Of a DNA stretch of 64,000 nt, positions 54,273 to 62,397 are shown in pieces. The notes under the pieces were generated by a model. That model was not told the DNA's origin, made no database searches, and worked only from the letters and a program-made list of their open reading frames with translations. Position numbers and translations under genes: made by a program. Within the stretch, counting starts at the first letter, position 1, and the number at the start of each line of letters is the position of its first letter. Origin of the DNA: Clostridia bacterium (GTDB taxonomy: Bacteria; Bacillota; Clostridia; TANB77; CAG-508); contig CAAGKN010000026.1 in assembly GCA_900770415.1 (NCBI GenBank), positions 124,001-188,000 of the forward strand, in the 5' to 3' direction.

Positions 54273-55100
54273 TTAAAATATTACTAAATCTGTTTCGCTT
54301 GTATAGTCATTGTTTCCATACGCATATACTAAATATAGAGTTTTATTTTTTCCTAAGAAAAAGTTTGGTGTGTTTTCTACTTTATATATATCGTCATTTG
54401 GATTTCTTACATAGACGTTATATCCTTGGTTTGCAAAGCTTGCATTTTGCTTACTTAATTTTGTTATTTCTTGTGTTATTTGGTTTTGTACTTTTTCTTT
54501 ATCTAAATTTCTTTTTTGCATAATTTCATCTAGTGTTACAATTCTGTCTTCATCTATATTGTAATTGTATGTTTGAATTATTGTTCTTTGTGCTTTTGTC
54601 CCTTCTTTTAATGTGCATTTTATAACTAGTGATAGTATGTTATCATTAATATAGCCAACATATCCCAAATTATAGATTGTATCTGTATTGCTGTTTGTTA
54701 TTATATCTACTATTTTTCCACCGAAAGTATTAAATATTTCTTGATTTATTTTTTTTGTTGTTTCTGTTTCTTTTTTAAACAAAGGAATTTTTGCAACTAT
54801 ACTATATTTTGTTTCTTTTTTCTCGTTAACGTTATATTTTGTTTCTATTAACTCATCATAGTTAACATTAGCATTTTCAACATTAATTGCTCCTTCTTTG
54901 TTAACAGTATTTGTGAATATTGTATCGAAATTATTCTTTAAGTCTTCGTAGTTTGCTTCTATTTTTTCTTCTTTTGTTTTTGTTATTTTGCTGTTTGTAA
55001 CTTGGGCATATATTCCAATTGCTATTGCTATACTACATACTAGTATTATTCCTATTATTATAATTAATTGTTTTTTATCTCTCCAAATGTACTTTAGCAT
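54273..55100 (-). CDS. DUF3298/RsiV-like membrane-anchored protein
   Basis: The 275-residue protein has an N-terminal membrane helix (LIIIIGIILVCSIAIAIGIY) and an extracellular domain with KIPLFKKETETTKKINQEIF and a C-terminal NFFLGKNKTLYLVYAYGNND, the layout of DUF4163/DUF3298 proteins such as the RsiV anti-sigma ectodomain. No sigma factor gene is adjacent. It converges on htrA, another envelope-stress function. Confidence 0.8.
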   Translation of the reverse strand: MLKYIWRDKKQLIIIIGIILVCSIAIAIGIYAQVTNSKITKTKEEKIEANYEDLKNNFDTIFTNTVNKEGAINVENANVNYDELIETKYNVNEKKETKYSIVAKIPLFKKETETTKKINQEIFNTFGGKIVDIITNSNTDTIYNLGYVGYINDNILSLVIKCTLKEGTKAQRTIIQTYNYNIDEDRIVTLDEIMQKRNLDKEKVQNQITQEITKLSKQNASFANQGYNVYVRNPNDDIYKVENTPNFFLGKNKTLYLVYAYGNNDYTSETDLVIF

Positions 55101-55176
55101 TAATTAACTCCTTATTTTTATAACATTAAATATATTTTATATTTTGTTTTTATCAATGTCAATGCTTTTTAATAAA

Positions 55177-55296
55177 CTAAAAGAGACACATTATTTTTGT
55201 TGCCTTTATTCCTAATATTGAAGGAATTAGTAAAAGTATTGAAATTACTAAAATTATTTTTTTATGCTTACATATAAACTCTCCAAATTTTAGCAT
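55177..55296 (-). pseudogene. N-terminal remnant of an MMPL/RND-type exporter
   Basis: The 39-codon ORF reads MLKFGEFICKHKKIILVISI and continues through one hydrophobic helix to GIKATKI, the usual start of large MMPL-family exporters, then stops. A good Shine-Dalgarno (AAAGGAGCG) and TetR-type operators remain upstream. There is no CGG here, so this is a truncation and not a recoding site. It could still be expressed as a small membrane peptide. Confidence 0.65.
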
Positions 55297-55316
55297 ATTA
55301 TCGCTCCTTTCATTTT

Positions 55317-55463
55317 ATGACTACCGGTCATTTTTATATTGCAGCACCGTTATGACCGTTAGTCAATATTTTTATTGAAATTTATTCAATTTATGTGAAA
55401 GGTGTGGTGTTGCAGGTGGAATTTATAAATATTTTTTCATTTTCGATTGACCTACTGGTCATT
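55317..55463. promoter_or_regulatory. Three TetR-type operator-like palindromes
   Basis: Related motifs TGACCGGTAGTCA (complement of 55318-55331), TGACCGTTAGTCA (55353-55365) and TGACCTACTGGTCA (55448-55461) lie between the exporter remnant and the divergent tetR gene. They probably bind the TetR protein. Confidence 0.6.
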
Positions 55464-55494
55464 TTATGCAATAATAATATATGTGGTGATTAAA

Positions 55495-56100
55495 TTGAGT
55501 ATTCAAGAAACTAAGGAAAATAAAAAAAATAGATTGCTAGATACCGGCTTTAAGTTGTTCACCGAAAAAGGTATTCAAAACACATCTATACAAGATATTG
55601 TAGATAATGCGAATGTTGCAAAAGGTACTTTTTATTTATATTTTAAAGATAAGTATGAGTTGAGAGATATTCTTGTTGCAAAAAAATCTCACAAATTATT
55701 TTGTGATGCATTAGAAAATTTAAGAAAAAACTATATAAGTAATTTTTCTGATCAAATTATTTATATAATAAATTATGTTATAGATGAACTTACTAAATTT
55801 CCTGCATTGCTTAAGTTTATTTCTAAAAATTTGTCTTGGGGAATTAAAAGTAATACTGTATTTAAAATTTATAATACTTTAGATGATAACAAAGATGGGC
55901 TTCGCTCTTTATTTATAAAAGGAATAGAAGAAAACAAAATTAATATTAAAAATCCTGATGTTGTTTTGTTTATGATTATAGAACTTGCAAGTTCTACTTG
56001 CTTTAATTCTATTTTGTATAATGACCCAATGCCTATTGATGAGTTTAAGCCATATTTGTATAATACTATTAGAACTATGTTAAAAGGTGATAGTATATAA
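55495..56100 (+). CDS. TetR-family transcriptional regulator
   Basis: The protein is 201 residues from a TTG start at 55495 (after GTGGTGAT); the open frame extends upstream to 55447. The N-terminal HTH is standard: KKNRLLDTGFKLFTEKGIQN, then TSIQDIVDNANVAKGTFYLYFKDKYELRD. The C-terminal ligand domain is divergent. It faces the truncated exporter gene across three palindromes and presumably once controlled it. Confidence 0.92.
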   Translation: MSIQETKENKKNRLLDTGFKLFTEKGIQNTSIQDIVDNANVAKGTFYLYFKDKYELRDILVAKKSHKLFCDALENLRKNYISNFSDQIIYIINYVIDELTKFPALLKFISKNLSWGIKSNTVFKIYNTLDDNKDGLRSLFIKGIEENKINIKNPDVVLFMIIELASSTCFNSILYNDPMPIDEFKPYLYNTIRTMLKGDSI

Positions 56101-56107
56101 TTAAAGT

Positions 56108-56138
56108 AAAAAGGCATCTCTTTACAGAGATACCTTTT
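56108..56138. terminator. Terminator after tetR
   Basis: AAAAGG-ATCTCT and AGAGAT-CCTTTT arms around TTAC. Confidence 0.8.
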
Positions 56139-56155
56139 TCTGTTTAGGAGATTAA

Positions 56156-56293
56156 TTATTCTCCTTTTTTGTCTTGCTCCTGCTGAATTTTGTTTCGCAA
56201 AAACCAGTGAGCCTTTGCAAGCTCTTTTTCTAACTCCTCGCAATGTTTTTTTAGCTCATCTTTTGTCATCTTTGCAAAATCTTTTTCTGTCAT
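56156..56293 (-). CDS. Small coiled-coil hypothetical protein
   Basis: The 45-residue charged peptide (MTEKDFAKMTKDELKKHCEE) is predicted to be one long amphipathic helix, continuing ELEKELAKAHWFLRN. AAGGAGCG precedes the ATG. No family is recognised. One Arg is encoded by CGA, showing that CGA remains Arg here. Confidence 0.65.
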   Translation of the reverse strand: MTEKDFAKMTKDELKKHCEELEKELAKAHWFLRNKIQQEQDKKGE

Positions 56294-56390
56294 TTTTGTC
56301 GCTCCTTAAAATCCAGTATTACTGGTTGTTGTATATATATTTTATACCATTTTACATAATTAGTCAATTTTGCGTTTTATAAGCTTTATT

Positions 56391-56958
56391 TTATATTTCT
56401 GTCATTTCTTTATTTACCAAATCTTCGCTTTCTCTCATTGCAAGTATTGTTTGTTCAAACAAATCATTTAATTCCCAACCTAGCTTTTCTGCCCCTTCTT
56501 TTATTACATCTCTTGAACAACCTGCTGCAAATTTTTTATCTTTAAATTTTTTCTTTAAACTTGAAACCTCCATATCTTTTGTGCTATTAGATGGTCTCAT
56601 TTTTGCTGCTGCCCATATTAATCCTGTAAGCTCATCTGTTGCAAATAATATTTTTTCCATTTCGTGTGTTGGTTCTACATCAGAACATACTCCATATCCA
56701 TGACTACATACAGCATGTATTAATTCATCACTTGCATCTATTTTCTTTAATAACTCTGGAGCTTTTTTGCAATGCTCTTCTGGATAACATTCAAAATCTA
56801 CATCATGCAATAAACCGAACTATTCCCCAAAAATCCTCATCATATCCTTTTTGTTTAGCAAAATATCTCATAACTGCTTCCACAGTTAATGCATGCCTTA
56901 TATGAAATTCTTCTTTATTATATTTTTTTAATAATTCTACTGCTTTTTCTCTTTCCAT
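56391..56958 (-). CDS. HD-domain phosphohydrolase; one +1 shift at CGG
   Basis: Reading CGGT at codon 48 as Gly gives a 188-residue protein: MEREKAVELLKKYNKEEFHI, RHALTVEAVMRYFAKQKGYD, then EDFWGIVGLLHDVDFECYPE, which is the metal-binding HD motif, and a later CSHGYGVCSD. The first His (FHIRHAL) and the HD pair are on opposite sides of the shift, so the enzyme needs it. HD proteins of this size hydrolyse nucleotides or act in signalling; the substrate is unknown. Unshifted reading stops three codons past the CGG. Confidence 0.85.
56815..56817 (-). other. CGG +1 frameshift site (HD gene, codon 48; CGGT)
   Basis: GTT-CGGT-TTA: Gly gives WGIVGLLHDVDFE. It is one of two sites not of the form CGGA. 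Confidence 0.85.
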
Positions 56959-57093
56959 AATAACATCTCCTTTTTGTTTTAAAATATTATATCACAATTT
57001 TATATTTTTTGTTTAAAATAGTTGACATGTTTTTTTAGTTGATGTAAAATAATTTCACAGTAGCGAACATTGTTTTGTTTAGGAGGGGTTTTT

Positions 57094-57624
57094 ATGGGTA
57101 TAATTAATTTTAGTAAAACTGTTAAAAGTAAGTCATATCTAGCTATTAGCTTATTAGGAAGCAGTTACAAACTTAACATTAAATATGTAAAATCTTCTTC
57201 TATTGATCTTGTTCAAAATGACTCTGAATTTTGTTTATTTTTACCTGCAAAGTATAAAAATGTAGACAATATGGAAATTATAAATTCTGCAATAAAAAAA
57301 TTATATGATGAAGTTGCAGTTAAAAATTTGGAATATTCTTTGGAACTTGCTAGACATATTTTTAAGTTTGCTCCAGATGATTATAAAATTCAAAGATTAA
57401 AAGATTCTTATTATAAATGCTCAAAAAAAGTCTTAACTGTAAATCCAGATATTTATCAATATAATCAAGAAATTATTGATACAACAATTTTACAGGCATT
57501 TTGCAAGATGCAATATAAACAAAATTCTAACGCATATAAAAATGCTTTGGAATTTGCTTTAAATTCTTACGAAAAATATAAGAAACAACAAAGAATTAAA
57601 AAAGCTGTTTTAAGAGTTTCTTAA
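57094..57624 (+). CDS. Hypothetical protein
   Basis: The 176-residue protein starts MGIINFSKTVKSKSYLAISL after GGAGGGG; the open frame extends upstream to 57070. It is Lys/Tyr-rich and helical in the second half (LELARHIFKFAPDDYKIQRL). No signal peptide, membrane helix or known motif was recognised. It is a single plus-strand gene with its own terminator between an HD gene and recN. Confidence 0.72.
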   Translation: MGIINFSKTVKSKSYLAISLLGSSYKLNIKYVKSSSIDLVQNDSEFCLFLPAKYKNVDNMEIINSAIKKLYDEVAVKNLEYSLELARHIFKFAPDDYKIQRLKDSYYKCSKKVLTVNPDIYQYNQEIIDTTILQAFCKMQYKQNSNAYKNALEFALNSYEKYKKQQRIKKAVLRVS

Positions 57625-57659
57625 AATGATTTTATTTTAAAAAATATTGTTATAATTTT

Positions 57660-57689
57660 AAAACCCTCAGATTCATTTCTGAGGGTTTT
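57660..57689. terminator. Bidirectional terminator
   Basis: AAAACCCTCAG and CTGAGGGTTTT around an 8-base loop between convergent genes. Confidence 0.88.
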
Positions 57690-57700
57690 GTTGTTTTATA

Positions 57701-59338
57701 TTATACTGCACAGGCCAGTTTTCTTAACTCTTCTGCGTTTTGAATTGCAACTTTTGTTATTTCTCCATTAGAAATTCTTGCAATTTCTTGTATTGTTTTT
57801 TCTTCATTTAATAGTTCAACATTTGTTGTAGTTTTTCCGTTATTTATTTGTTTAAATATATAATAATTGTAGTCTCCTTTTGCCGCAATTGTAGCTAAAT
57901 GCGTTATACAAATTATTTGATGGTTCTTTGCAATCAATTTCATTTTGTCTGCAACTGCTTTTGCTGCTTTTCCACTTATTCCTGTGTCTATCTCGTCAAA
58001 TATTAATATTCCAACTTTATCTGTATTTGCAATAACTGTTTTTATTGCAAGCATTATTCTAGACATTTCACCACCTGAAACAATTTTTGTTAGTTCTTTT
58101 TCTTCCTCTCCTATATTTGTACAAATCATAAATATAACTTCATCTAATCCGTTTTTATTATATTTTTGGTTTTCTATTTTATTTACATTAACATTAAATT
58201 TAGCATTTACCATTTCTAAGCTTTTTAATTCATTGTTTATTTTTTCATTTAAAATAGTAGCATATTTTTTCCTTATATTACTCATTTCTAAACATAGTTT
58301 ATCCATTTTTGCTTCTATTTCTTTTAATTTTATTTTTAATTTGTTATTTATTTCATCTGCGTTTTCTATTAATTCAATTTCGTTTTTTAATTGCTCTTTG
58401 TATTCTAATATTTCGATAATTGAATTTCCATATTTTCTTTTCATTGTAAATATTGTATCTAATCTTCTTTCTACTTCTTGCATTTGGTATGGATCATATT
58501 CTGCATCTTCTTTTAATGAGTAGATATCTCTGCTAGTTTCTTGAATTTCATAATATATGTTTTTTAATTCTGCTAGTTTTTCTTTGTATATCTCTCCACA
58601 GTTTTCTATTTTTTCGAAACATTTTATTGCATTAGAAATTCCTTCTATTGCATTATTATTTAAATTGTCATCTATAATTTGCAAGTTTTCTTTAAGTTTT
58701 TCGCTATTTACCATTGCTGTATGTTTTTCATTTAATTCTATTTCTTCTGTTTCTTTTAAATTAGCTGTTTCTATTTCATTTAACTGATATTTTAATAAAT
58801 CTAATTTTCTTTCTTTTTCTGTTTCGTTTCCATAGTTGTTTTCTAATTCATTTTTTATTTTATTATACTCATCAAAAAGCTCTGAATATTGTGCTTTTAT
58901 TGGATGTATTTCTTTCCCTGCAAAGTCATCTAAATATGATATGTGATTTGAATTGTCTAATAAATTTTGATTATCATGTTGTCCGTGAATATCTATTATT
59001 TTACTCATAACTTTTTTTAATTCACTAACTGTTACTAACTTGCCATTTATTTTACATGTATTTCTTCCATTTGAATATATCTCTCTAGAAATTATTATAT
59101 TTCCATCTTCTGAAATTTCACTTTCTGGTAAATAAATGCTTGCTTCAACTAATGAGTAATTTTCACCTTTTCTTATTATTTCTTTTGAAAATCTTCCACC
59201 AGAAATTATTTCTAGAGATTGTATTATTAATGTTTTTCCGGCTCCCGTTTCTCCTGTTAAAATATTTAATCCTTCGTTAAAATCTATTGATAAATCATCT
59301 ATAATTCCAATATTTTTAATATGCAATGTTGATATCAT
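57701..59338 (-). CDS. recN: DNA repair protein RecN
   Basis: The 545-residue SMC-like ATPase has the N-terminal Walker A LTGETGAGKTLIIQSLE, IDIHGQHDNQNLLD, a long coiled coil (about 150-360), the signature VSGGEMSRIMLAIK and Walker B ILIFDEIDTGISG. It acts at double-strand breaks with RecA. It contains seven out-of-frame CGG triplets with no indel, a useful internal control for the CGG pattern. Confidence 0.96.
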   Translation of the reverse strand: MISTLHIKNIGIIDDLSIDFNEGLNILTGETGAGKTLIIQSLEIISGGRFSKEIIRKGENYSLVEASIYLPESEISEDGNIIISREIYSNGRNTCKINGKLVTVSELKKVMSKIIDIHGQHDNQNLLDNSNHISYLDDFAGKEIHPIKAQYSELFDEYNKIKNELENNYGNETEKERKLDLLKYQLNEIETANLKETEEIELNEKHTAMVNSEKLKENLQIIDDNLNNNAIEGISNAIKCFEKIENCGEIYKEKLAELKNIYYEIQETSRDIYSLKEDAEYDPYQMQEVERRLDTIFTMKRKYGNSIIEILEYKEQLKNEIELIENADEINNKLKIKLKEIEAKMDKLCLEMSNIRKKYATILNEKINNELKSLEMVNAKFNVNVNKIENQKYNKNGLDEVIFMICTNIGEEEKELTKIVSGGEMSRIMLAIKTVIANTDKVGILIFDEIDTGISGKAAKAVADKMKLIAKNHQIICITHLATIAAKGDYNYYIFKQINNGKTTTNVELLNEEKTIQEIARISNGEITKVAIQNAEELRKLACAV

Positions 59339-59429
59339 ATTATTTCCTCCAAATGTTTGTTCGCATATATTCTATTGCTTTATTTTTCTAATGTCAATAG
59401 TTTTTGCGAAAAAACGTTCTCTTTTTTGC

Positions 59430-59466
59430 AAAAAAATGATAAGGAAAAATATTCCTTATCATTTTT
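59430..59466 (-). terminator. Terminator of the 59465-60595 gene
   Basis: AAAAATGATAAGGAA and TTCCTTATCATTTTT, a long near-perfect stem overlapping the stop codon. Confidence 0.8.
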
Positions 59467-60595
59467 ATTCATCTGCCTTTTCATTTTGCTCTCTACTTAA
59501 CATTTCTTCTTCCTGCAAGTTCTTAAATAGTACTTCTATTCCATTTTTATTATTTTCTATTCCTATTGTTAATAATGCATCTTTTAAGTTTCCCTCTTGA
59601 GTTGATTGTAAATATTCTTTTATTGCTGAAATGTCCCCTTCTTCATATTTTTTAAATATACTTGGAGCAATTAATTTAGCAATTGCATATTTTTCTTGAT
59701 ACCAAACCTTATTATTATCATTTGTTATAGCTTTTACAATTCTTCTTATTCCATTTCTAGAAAAATTTTTATCCCTCATAATTTTTTCTAAAAATTCTTC
59801 TGTAATCTGTCCATTTTTTTCTTTTTCTTTGTATAATACTAACTTATAATATGTAGCCCTACAATTATCTCGCACAAGGTTTTCTCTTATATTATCAATT
59901 GCTTGTATAATCTCTTTTGAAAAAATTTTATTTTTTAGTAAGTATTTAGAAAACATTTTTTCTAAAGCTAAAGCTGTACTCTCTGTTAACAACTGCCTGG
60001 TAACTCCTTTTTTCCCTTCATGAGCTTTTCCTAATCTCATTTGATCTATATTAAAATCCAAGACATGTCCTATCTCGTGTACCATAACATATGCATCCTG
60101 TAAAGTAGCTTCTGGAATTATATTATCTAATTCGCCTTGAGCAATATTTTTTTTACTTCTTAAAAAATTAATTTGTTGTGTAACTGGTATATGTATTTCG
60201 CACCAATTCTTTCCTTCTATAGTAGATCCAGAATATTCTATTCCAATTTCAGAATCTAATCTTTTTTTGTCTATTTTATCTGGGTTATATATATAGCAGT
60301 TTACGCCTTTTTCTTGTTGTAAAACATATTTCTTTACTTTTTGATATATCTCTTCATCTATTGATTTGTAAAAGTCCATAACAAGCTTTAACATTTCATG
60401 ATATTTTATTGGAGTTATTATACGAATTTCGGATTCCTCTCTATATGGAATTACTTTTTCTATTCTTTCCATAAGCCTCTCTAATATGTCTCTATTAAAA
60501 TTAATTCTTGACTTTTCTTGGCTTATTCTGTCTATAGCTTTATTTAATTCTTCCAATTCTTGTTCATTTACTATCATTAATTCATTTAAATCCAT
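59465..60595 (-). CDS. Hypothetical protein with HEIGH zinc-peptidase motif
   Basis: The 376-residue protein carries QDAYVMVHEIGHVLDFNID, an HExxH motif (His173, Glu174, His177) with the extended pattern common in metallopeptidases; ESTALALEKMF, about 35 residues later, may supply the third ligand. No signal peptide is seen. The start at 60595 is preferred because GGGAG lies upstream; 60613 is an alternative. It may be a member of the same broad peptidase class as the 17939 gene, but the two are not obviously related. Confidence 0.78.
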   Translation of the reverse strand: MDLNELMIVNEQELEELNKAIDRISQEKSRINFNRDILERLMERIEKVIPYREESEIRIITPIKYHEMLKLVMDFYKSIDEEIYQKVKKYVLQQEKGVNCYIYNPDKIDKKRLDSEIGIEYSGSTIEGKNWCEIHIPVTQQINFLRSKKNIAQGELDNIIPEATLQDAYVMVHEIGHVLDFNIDQMRLGKAHEGKKGVTRQLLTESTALALEKMFSKYLLKNKIFSKEIIQAIDNIRENLVRDNCRATYYKLVLYKEKEKNGQITEEFLEKIMRDKNFSRNGIRRIVKAITNDNNKVWYQEKYAIAKLIAPSIFKKYEEGDISAIKEYLQSTQEGNLKDALLTIGIENNKNGIEVLFKNLQEEEMLSREQNEKADE

Positions 60596-60741
60596 AATTA
60601 AAATAACTCCCATATTTTACTTTTCCATTAATTATTGTATCATATATTAGTTGCCTTGTCCACTTTATGTGAACCTTTCCCCGTAAGAATATTTTTTTCT
60701 ATAGACTAAATCTGCTTCAAAAATATCTTTGATATGCAATA

Positions 60742-60771
60742 AAAAAAAGACCTCTTTCGAGGTCAATTTTT
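60742..60771 (-). terminator. Terminator of hsp20
   Basis: GACCTC-TTTC-GAGGTC stem with flanking A and T runs, directly after the hsp20 stop. Confidence 0.85.
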
Positions 60772-61194
60772 TTATTCGCCTTCAATTTGTATATACTTTT
60801 TATCTTCTAGTTTTTTACTCTCTTCTTTAGGGAATGTAATTTCTAGTGTTCCGTTTTTGAAGTTTGCTTTAATATCTTCTTCTTTTACATTTTCTCCTGC
60901 ATAATAGCTTCTTGAGCATTCTCCGAAGAATCTTTCTTGATGAATATATTTATTGTGTTTTTCTTTTTCTTCTTTATGTTCTGTTCTGCTTGCTGTAACT
61001 GTTAGATATCCATCTGTTAATTCTATTTTAATGTCATTTTTGTCATAACCTGGAAGATCAATATCTAGTACATAATTTCCATCCTTTTCTCTTACATCAG
61101 TTTTCATTAATTTGCTTTCTTTTTTTGTGAAAAATGGATCATTGAAAACCTCATCAAAAATATCAAATCCATTTCTTCTTGGTACCATCATCAT
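60772..61194 (-). CDS. Small heat-shock protein, Hsp20/alpha-crystallin family
   Basis: The 140-residue holdase has an N-terminal FDEVFNDPFF region, an alpha-crystallin domain (VLDIDLPGYDKNDIKIELTD, FKNGTLEITFPKEE) and a short C-terminal tail. Three ATGs stand in a row at the start; AGGAGG is 8 bases before the first. A CIRCE-like operator overlaps its promoter, so it is probably HrcA-controlled. Confidence 0.95.
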   Translation of the reverse strand: MMMVPRRNGFDIFDEVFNDPFFTKKESKLMKTDVREKDGNYVLDIDLPGYDKNDIKIELTDGYLTVTASRTEHKEEKEKHNKYIHQERFFGECSRSYYAGENVKEEDIKANFKNGTLEITFPKEESKKLEDKKYIQIEGE

Positions 61195-61286
61195 AAGTCA
61201 TTCCTCCTTTTAAAATTTTTATGTGTTGATACCCAAAATGGGTTGCACATATGTACTTTAATGTTATTTTTCCCTGTTGCAAGTAT

Positions 61287-61328
61287 ATTATACATCACTT
61301 TTTAGCAATGTCAAGAGGAGAGTGCTAA
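61287..61328 (-). promoter_or_regulatory. hsp20 promoter overlapped by a CIRCE operator
   Basis: TTGACA (61309-61314) and TATAAT (61287-61292), 16 bases apart on the minus strand. The inverted repeat TTAGCACTC-N9-CATTGCTAA (61302-61328) overlaps the -35. The left half matches the CIRCE consensus exactly and the right half differs at three positions, so HrcA control is likely. Confidence 0.85.
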
Positions 61329-61347
61329 TTTTTTTAAATTTTTTTAC

Positions 61348-62112
61348 TTATTTTGTTGCAATTATCCCATACAACCTTCTTTTCAACAGAATGCCTTTTT
61401 TTAAGGTGTACTTATCCACATATTTTTCAAATAAGTTCATTTCTATTCTATTTTTATGTTCAAATTTATTACTTCCTATTTCGGAAAAATTATCTAGTAT
61501 TGGGGTTTTTAATAGTAAATCAATTAAATCTTCTTTTGTCTTGTAATATTCATTTTCCAATATTTCTATTTTCTCTATCTTTTTAAATCCTGCTTCTTTT
61601 AAATCTAAATAATCTTTTTGCGCTATCGAAATCGTGTCATTATATGCCTGACCTCTTTCAAAAATCTCCTTTATTTCCCAACAATCTTTTTTATCCACTC
61701 CTTCTATTATTATGGTTCCACCTTTTACTAGACAATTATATATTTGTTTTGCATTTATTATTGTATGTCTTGCTGAAATCAAATCAAAAGTTTCTTTTGG
61801 AAATGTCATTTCTAAATTATTCATCCATGTAAACTTTACATTCTTTCGTGGGTACTTTTTTTGATTTTCTTTTGCTGTTTTTAGCATCTCTTTAGAAAAA
61901 TCTGTAGCAACAATCATTCCTACTTTTGGATAATTTTTTAATACTTTTTCTCCTCCACCTGTTCCTAAATCTAAGCATAGTGATTTTTCATTTGTATGTT
62001 TTTTTATCTGCTTATAAAAGTCCCAATTTGTTATTTTTCGGACCTCACATTTTATTTGACTAAAATCCCAGTTTCCTATTCTTTCATAATATTCTAATTC
62101 GCTTTCTTGCAT
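61348..62112 (-). CDS. Class I SAM-dependent methyltransferase
   Basis: The 254-residue protein has motif I SLCLDLGTGGGEKVL, MIVATDFSKEMLKTAKENQK, FDLISARHTI (motif IV-like) and LVKGGTIIIEGV. The substrate cannot be read from sequence. It is preceded by about 200 bases of leader with terminator-like hairpins and its own promoter, and it follows an ABC-F gene. That layout is common for inducible ribosome-protection genes, so an rRNA or drug methyltransferase is plausible but unproven. Confidence 0.85.
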   Translation of the reverse strand: MQESELEYYERIGNWDFSQIKCEVRKITNWDFYKQIKKHTNEKSLCLDLGTGGGEKVLKNYPKVGMIVATDFSKEMLKTAKENQKKYPRKNVKFTWMNNLEMTFPKETFDLISARHTIINAKQIYNCLVKGGTIIIEGVDKKDCWEIKEIFERGQAYNDTISIAQKDYLDLKEAGFKKIEKIEILENEYYKTKEDLIDLLLKTPILDNFSEIGSNKFEHKNRIEMNLFEKYVDKYTLKKGILLKRRLYGIIATK

Positions 62113-62154
62113 TTTTATTCTCCTTTATTTTTATATTTGGTTGTATATACAAAA

Positions 62155-62237
62155 AGAACCTCCTTCCTATGAACAAAGCAAAAACAACCATAATTTTGCT
62201 ATGGTTTAAATTTTTGCCATTCATAGAAAAAGGTTCT
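62155..62237 (-). promoter_or_regulatory. Attenuator-like leader hairpins upstream of the methyltransferase
   Basis: An outer stem pairs AGAACCTTTTTCTATGAA with TTCATAGGAAGGAGGTTCT (a G-U pair and small internal loop allowed), followed by TTTTG on the minus strand. Nested inside is AACCATA/TATGGTT (62186-62207), followed by GTTTTTG. Both look like intrinsic terminators within the leader. Confidence 0.65.
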
Positions 62238-62260
62238 CAACATTTTCTATTATTCAAGTT

Positions 62261-62287
62261 TTAAACTCTCAATTTCTTTGGTAGCAT
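62261..62287 (-). CDS. Possible leader peptide of the methyltransferase attenuator
   Basis: An 8-codon ORF (MLPKKLRV) begins about 28 bases after the predicted transcription start and before the hairpins, where drug-responsive leader peptides usually lie. It has no clear Shine-Dalgarno, so the call is weak. Confidence 0.3.
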   Translation of the reverse strand: MLPKKLRV

Positions 62288-62321
62288 CACGCGAATGGAC
62301 GAATTGAAATACTACATTAAT

Positions 62322-62350
62322 ATTATATCATGGTTTGATTATTTAGGCAA
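62322..62350 (-). promoter_or_regulatory. Promoter of the methyltransferase leader
   Basis: TTGCCT (62345-62350), a 17-base spacer and TATAAT (62322-62327) on the minus strand. Confidence 0.75.
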
Positions 62351-62397
62351 CATGGTTAACTTACTATATTTGTTGCATTCTTGGCAAACGTGAACAT

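Noticed and set aside
55869..56243. Minus-strand 124-codon frame opposite tetR
   Set aside because: It overlaps tetR antisense and has no motifs; the real small gene nearby is 56156-56293 in another frame.
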